This document shows, piece after piece, positions 58,801 through 64,000 of a stretch of DNA of 64,000 bases (the first letter of the stretch is position 1; the number at the start of each line of letters is the position of its first letter). The stretch is from contig NW_006383034.1 in assembly GCF_000221225.1 (NCBI RefSeq), positions 558,001 through 622,000 of the forward strand. Reading direction: 5' to 3'. Below the pieces are notes generated by a model. It searched no databases, was not told where the DNA came from, and worked only from the letters and a program-made list of their open reading frames with translations. The stretch comes from Thermochaetoides thermophila DSM 1495 (Eukaryota; Ascomycota; Sordariomycetes; Sordariales; Chaetomiaceae). Position numbers and translations under genes: made by a program.

Positions 58801-60537
58801 CAGGGAGCGGGCCGTACAATCTCCGCGGTGGCTTGTCGGCGGACGCTGCATATGACAGATGGCGTCTGCGTGTCGTCGGCCTTTTTGCTTCTAGATGTTG
58901 AAGAATGCTCACATTTACTGGATGTATCTTGTTTCTTCGTAGACAAGGAGCAAGGGGTGGATGAGTATGGCAGTAAAGTGCACCGGCAATGCAGTTCAAA
59001 AGTCGGACCGGGACCGGGGATTAGGGAGCCAGATCACGAGCTGTCGTTGCAGAATTATGCGCGTGATACCCTGTCAGTTACTTCGTGTTGTTTGGAAACT
59101 AGTCAATCGCGAAGTGATGGCATGTCAGAAGGATCAAGTTTGCGAGTGAGGGGCGTGGGGGGAGCAGATGCGGGCGTTTGGAGCTGCAGGAGTGATTTGG
59201 GCGATGTGAATTTTTGAGTGGACGGGGGATTAGAGAACTAGAATGGGATTTCCAGACCGCCAATCTTCGAAGTTTGTTTTCCCATCAAGATGGGGAGGAT
59301 TGGAGAATCTAGAACCAGGCTATGAGGGTTAGTGTTCGAATAGGCGTTTACAGTAGCCGAACTGTATGTGAGCTTACACTCCCCACTTCCACCCCTAAGA
59401 CCCAACCACCTGCTAACCTTCATCCTGTCAAGTAATCCGAGTCTCTGTACGCCCTCGAAACTTTCCAATGAAACCTAATATCTACACATCTTATTGGTAT
59501 CGTTGCACAGAGCGCTAGGTGATTGTGTCCCCATCCAACCCAGCCCCTCACACACAGACGGACTTTGGTAATCGAGGTGTGAGGCAAGGAGACAAGGTGT
59601 GTCTGGGTTTCACAATCTTTCGATGGTGAGTGGACTGAAATGCAGATTGCATGCTGCACGTCATAACTATAGCAGCGCAAAGTAAACACAGATGGTACAT
59701 TGGGACAGCGTAAATTCCATCTTCCCAAGGGAAAATCCCATACCGCAAACACTCATCACCCCTGATCTTCAGTCAACCTCCACGGTCATGCAGAAGAAAA
59801 ACGGAATTTTCCAGTACATGTTTTAGTCCTAGCCTTTTCTGGGTCATCATCCTCAAGAGAAGTCTTTGTGAGACATGTCGTCGCATGCTAGGCTGAGGAA
59901 CCCCAGTGGCAGGAAGATTATCTTACCCAACATTTAACAGACGTTGACCAGAGCACAACTGTGTAGCCTATGGTTGATTCTCGTGTAAGCCTTGGTCGAT
60001 AGGAGGTTTATCTGTCAAATTTTTGTGATATGCTGCTGGAGCCAGGGGTTGCTGTTGTGTCCTTGGTGCAGGACAAGAGTGCGTATGTGCCAGCTGCAAA
60101 CGAAAGACTGGTCTCCGTACCAATGGCCATGGGTTCTTGTGCTGTTATGCCAGTTATCCAGCATCGTCATCGATGTCGAAAAGTCCAATATGCTCCGTCA
60201 TTTTACCTCAACATCCAGACTCACAAGTCACATTCCAGGACTATTTTTTCTTCCTCCATCTCCTCAAGCCCTCATCCTTCACGTTACCCTCCCCGTTTAC
60301 ACATGTGCCTCTGTAGACCTCTTAGCTGTCATAACACGACAACAACGAGCACGTTACGTCTGTATGTGATACCCTGGACATGTCTGTGCAAAGCGATATC
60401 GGATAGGGGTCCATGCTCCTCTTTGCCCCCTGAATCCTGAGGCTCCTCATACAGACAAGTAGTGTGCTGTGTAACGCTGCAAGGCAGGTTGGATACGCCA
60501 GAATAGCACTTATCATATATGGTTATGTATCATGTAT

Positions 60538-60575
60538 CGCGCGCGCGTGTGTGTATGTGTGTGTATGAGTGCGCA
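60538..60575 (+). repeat. CG/GT alternating microsatellite
   Basis: Alternating purine-pyrimidine tract (CGCGCGCG, then GTGTGTGTATGTGTGTGTATG). Such tracts can adopt Z-DNA and vary in length. Confidence 0.8.
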
Positions 60576-61526
60576 TGGTCCTATCCTTTCCTAAGGCCTG
60601 AACGCCCACTGGCAGCGTCAACATCTACATCCTCTATAAACCGCGCTTACTTGTTGACCTCAATTCTTCTGTAGAGTCCGACTTCCGCAGAGAAGGTTGA
60701 AGAATATCACTCTCATCATATGCGGATCAATGTGGGTCTAAGGGCAAATCACCATCGATCTACTTCAAACGCACCATTGGTGGCATCGGTGTAGGTGCTG
60801 CTGATGCCTGGGAATTGGCAAATGCCCTTCCCTGTTCTGCCTGTCCTGTCAAGGAGGTCACATCTCCTATCGATATGTACCTACTGTCCATGTTTGTGCG
60901 TAAGCAAATGTAGCTCCTGGTACAGCTTATAACATGACACCTCTCACCGTTGATTCGGATGCGGTCCAGAACTTTCATGTTTACCCTTTCTGTTTTCTCT
61001 CCAACTCCAGCATTCTTTTACTGTCTTGGCCTACGAGTTATAAGAGAGCAGGCAGAGGAACTTTGGTTCATTAGTTCAGTTGGAGAGTTTTATTCTTCTC
61101 AATCTTTTTCCTCCGTAGTCTGTTGTGACCTTGACCTCTGAGGCTGCTGCATTAGCTGAGACTCAGACGAAGAAAATAACTTGTTCGCTTTAGTCATTTC
61201 CCAGTGACTCTGCCCATATCGAGAACCTGAACACCACTTACTCACTGTCCTCCAAGCTCTACATCTTGTTTGAGCCGCGCTGAACCCCTGTTTCTCCGCG
61301 CGTCCTGGTATGTCTCACCAACACCCACTATCATTTAATCCTTTTCGTCCCCCTACCCCAAAAGAGGCGTAAGTGCGCCATCTAAACTAGATCCGGGCCC
61401 AGAGAGCGACCTGCCAGTCAGGTTCTGGAGGTGTGTGGGCAACAACACTCGTCTCTTGTCTCTCGGCCGGTTTCAGTGAAACTAGGGCGTACAAATTTCC
61501 AGGTCTAGCAGCCTCACGCTACACCA

Positions 61527-61556
61527 GAGGGAGAGAGGGGAGGGGGAGGGGGGGGA
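61527..61556 (+). repeat. G-rich tract, quadruplex-prone
   Basis: Runs of 3, 4, 5 and 8 G separated by short A-containing loops. Located about 0.6 kb upstream of the Zn2Cys6 start codon, perhaps in its promoter. Confidence 0.6.
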
Positions 61557-62181
61557 CGACAATAGACAGGCGACCTGAGGTAATGCCATGGCGCCTGTAT
61601 CTTGCTGTTTGGGAAATGGATGCAGCAAAGATTTCTCGGCTCGATGGTATATGTCGTTCATGCGGTCACTAAAGTGGCGCGTGCTCACTTATACAGGACA
61701 AGCTTTTCATAGTCAAACTCCTCTTACACAATCCCAAGGAGAACTTGGCCACTCTAACCGCTGCCGGTTGCTCCTCGACCCATAAACGACCAGTCTCACT
61801 CTGTTTGTTTACCAACCCGGCCCTACCTGCAACGTTCATGTTGTTACAACCTGCTACAAGACACGCAGCACAACCACACGATTGAGCGCTTGTTAGGACG
61901 AAAGGCTCCTTCGCTCGGTCTGGCTCCCACAAAGCCAAAAGTTTTTTACTTGATTACCACCAAACGTCGAGTTCGGAAAACATCAAAAACGCGAGGATCG
62001 TTAGAACCATCGCATCTCTACAGAAATCACCGCGAACTTATAGCAACAACAACTAGCATTAGCAGCATCAGCACACTCGCTAATCCCCCTGAAACCCAAA
62101 ACCTGCCCCTAAAATAACACGGCACGACACTGACATCGACCAATCGTGCCGTCCCCGTCCCTAACCTTCCTCGAAATAACC

Positions 62182-64000
62182 ATGGTCTCCCAAGCGTGCT
62201 ACACCACCAGCGACAGACGGTACAGCAGCCGACACTACCCCTTCGGTCCCAGCAGCCTCAGCAGCAGTAGCGCCAACAGCTCCATCTACTTCCACGAGCA
62301 TCAACGCCGGCTACATCACGATCCTCCGCCGCCACCACCTCCTCCAACACTGCCATCAACAAGGGCACTCACATCCGCGGGAACCATGCCGCATGGCGGG
62401 CACGAAGGCGGTCATCATCACTTGGAGACGGAGGCGGCGCCGCAGAGGAAGAGGATCGCTGTTGCGGTAAGGATGTGTCGCGTTGATCATGCCCATTCCT
62501 ACCTATGAGCCAAATATTTCCCCCATACCAGCACTGCTTAAGAAGCAGCCCCTGCAAAGTGTACCCTAGAGAGAGGACAGATCCAACTACTTAAAGTTTA
62601 CCCTCACTCACCTCAAAATCCAAGCGTTTGAAGCTCACTGCATCACATCACTGCAACTTACTACTATTGAACCTGCCAGTAGCACCCCTAAGTTGTTCGT
62701 TCTACACACTGACTTACCTCATATTGCTCCTGAACTCGCCCCCTCCTCCCCTCCTCCCCAAACAACACCCCCAACCTCACTGTCTCACTTATCCTCATGA
62801 TATTAAGCTAACTTTCTCCAGTGCGGTCGCTGCCGCAAACGCAAAATCCGCTGCAGCGGCGACCCGGGCCAAGGTCAGCCCTGCACCAACTGCAAAAACG
62901 CCGGCGCCGAGCCTTGCCAGTTCCTCCGGGTAAGTGACATCTGTCAGGGTGTTAGCTTCTTCCTTCTTTCCCATCCCCTCTCCCCCATTAAAAGTAAAAC
63001 TAACAGTTGTTATTTCATACTGGAGGTCTCCTCCCGAGAAGCGCACATTCGCCCCGACGCGGCTCCCGCCCCACCCGACTTCGGCTATCCCCTCAGCGAC
63101 GCCCGGGTCTATGCCTCGCGCACGCCCATCCCCGGTGGTCCTCCCCCTCCCCCTCACACTTCACTATACGGTGGTCCCCCGGGCTCCGACCTCCCCGGCA
63201 CATTGACTTCCCCTCACGGCACGGTGGACATGCTCTCCTACCGCACAGCAGCAGCAGCAGCAGCAGCATATGGAGCGTATGCTGCGCATCCTCACGCAGG
63301 GAAGACATATTACCCTGCCATGCATGCATACGGCACGCCGTATGCGGGGGCTGAGGAGTTTGAGTTTGGGTTAGCGCCAGCAGGGGTTGCTGCCGCGGCG
63401 GGACAGTCGGTGTTAGGTACGACTGAGGCGACCACCGCGATGGGGTGGAATTCAAGAGCCAAAGTGACGGGTTTTACTGCCGCCAGCAGTGGCGTGTACC
63501 TGGATTCTGCGACACCGGCAGTTGATGGGGGATACACCACCTACGCGGGCGCAGGGGGCATCTCTAGCCGAGAAGGGTCGAACTTCTCTTTTTCTGGGGT
63601 AGCTGCTTCGTTGCCTGCGGGCATGAGTGTCCCAACGACAACAGAGAGGCTACTCCCCAACCCAACGGGTCGCTCCGCAAGTGTGTTGCCCTACCCAGCA
63701 AGCGTCAAGCCTCCTTCTGCGGCACAAAGCGCCTCCAGCTCGACGGCGGGAGCGACACTAGCGGACGTTGCTACCGCAGCAGCGACGTATGCCTCAAGCT
63801 TCGAAACATCTGGACTGTCTTATTCGGGCTCAAGCCAGGCGCCGGCATCTACCCGGACAGGGTCAGACACATCCTATCCCCCGCCGCCGCCTGCTACCGG
63901 AGCAGAGGGAATGTTCAACGAAGATTCCCGCTCCTCCCAAAGCCAGAGTTCAGGAGGCTTCGAAATGGGGACGTACACCACCGAGCCAAGGCGTGAATCC
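62182..64000 (+). CDS. Zn(II)2Cys6 fungal transcription factor (3' truncated by window edge)
   Basis: Fungal-specific binuclear zinc cluster regulator. Exon 1 (62182-62466) encodes a Ser/Pro-rich start ending QRKRIAVA. Exon 2 (62822-62929) encodes the cluster, CGRCRKRKIRC...CTNCKNAGAEPCQFLR, spacing C-x2-C-x6-C-x9-C-x2-C-x7-C. Exon 3 starts at 63026 with VSSREAHIRPD and stays open to the window end, including DFGYPLSDARVYASRTP, a poly-Ala run (63235-63258) and a long Ser/Ala/Thr-rich region. Introns are 355 and 96 bp, both phase 0. The first splits the protein immediately before the first zinc Cys. The segment after the cluster resembles a conserved Pezizomycotina family, but I cannot assign a name. 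No fungal_trans middle domain is visible in the part present. Confidence 0.85.
63235..63258 (+). repeat. GCA repeat in coding sequence
   Basis: About seven GCA units coding for poly-Ala within the Zn2Cys6 gene. Length changes would alter the protein without shifting frame. Confidence 0.8.

Larger units (their letters stand above)
55821..62181. other. Long gene-free region upstream of the Zn2Cys6 gene
   Basis: 6.4 kb without a convincing gene. Frames up to about 150 codons exist but lack motifs and have no credible exon partners. Marked simple tracts: a C run then an A run at about 58626-58655, a CG/GT microsatellite at 60538-60575, and a G-rich tract at 61527-61556. Long upstream regions of this kind are common before fungal developmental regulators, so part may be regulatory, with possible leader introns near 61-62 kb. 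Confidence 0.45.

Noticed and set aside
1..64000. CRISPR arrays, operons, ribosome binding sites, bacterial insertion sequences
   Set aside because: The sequence is a spliceosomal-intron-containing fungal nuclear region. No regularly spaced repeats or prokaryotic signals were seen.

Overview
This window is nuclear DNA from a filamentous ascomycete (Pezizomycotina). Three things point there: short introns of about 52-130 bp (one of 355 bp) with GT..AG ends and CTAAC-type branch sites, single genes rather than operons, and conserved eukaryotic housekeeping genes in their fungal forms (Ssn3/CDK8, a fungal Zn(II)2Cys6 factor). I cannot name the genus. About a dozen convincing genes in 64 kb is sparse for this group, and the long gaps hold retroelement remains, so the region is a repeat-diluted chromosome arm.

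Layout. 1-8.3 kb: no supportable gene. 8.4-11.4 kb: CDK1 (minus) diverging from an AlkB/ALKBH1-like dioxygenase (plus). 12.2-14.1 kb: a Ser/Gly-rich, Cys-rich surface-type protein and decayed relatives. 14.5-26.3 kb: a repeat-rich block with three LINE pieces, a tRNA-derived SINE, a duplicated pair of F-box/Cys-rich/membrane proteins, a broken STAND (NACHT-type) fragment and an F-box-like relic. 27.1-40.4 kb: a compact conserved block with ARF6-type GTPase, Ssn3/CDK8, Arp2, an Asp/Glu racemase family protein, an MFS sugar-type transporter, an NmrA-type reductase and the RNA polymerase I subunit Rpa43. 40.4-49.9 kb: gene-poor, with the longest LINE copy. 49.9-55.8 kb: two uncharacterised proteins and a cyclophilin-RRM spliceosomal protein. 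55.8-62.2 kb: a long gene-free stretch. 62.2 kb to the right edge: the start of a Zn(II)2Cys6 regulator cut by the window end.

Most named genes are housekeeping: cell cycle (CDK1), Mediator kinase module (Ssn3), membrane traffic (ARF6), actin branching (Arp2), Pol I transcription (Rpa43) and splicing (cyclophilin-RRM). The 34.1-38.1 kb trio (racemase, transporter, NAD(P)-binding reductase) could be one small metabolic unit, but that is inference. The most unusual material is in the 14.5-26.3 kb block: the F-box/membrane paralogue pair with identical intron phases, and a SINE whose 3' end matches the 3' end of the neighbouring LINE family.

All exon boundaries were worked out by hand from splice signals and reading-frame phase. 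No database or alignment program was used, so family names rest on recognised motifs.
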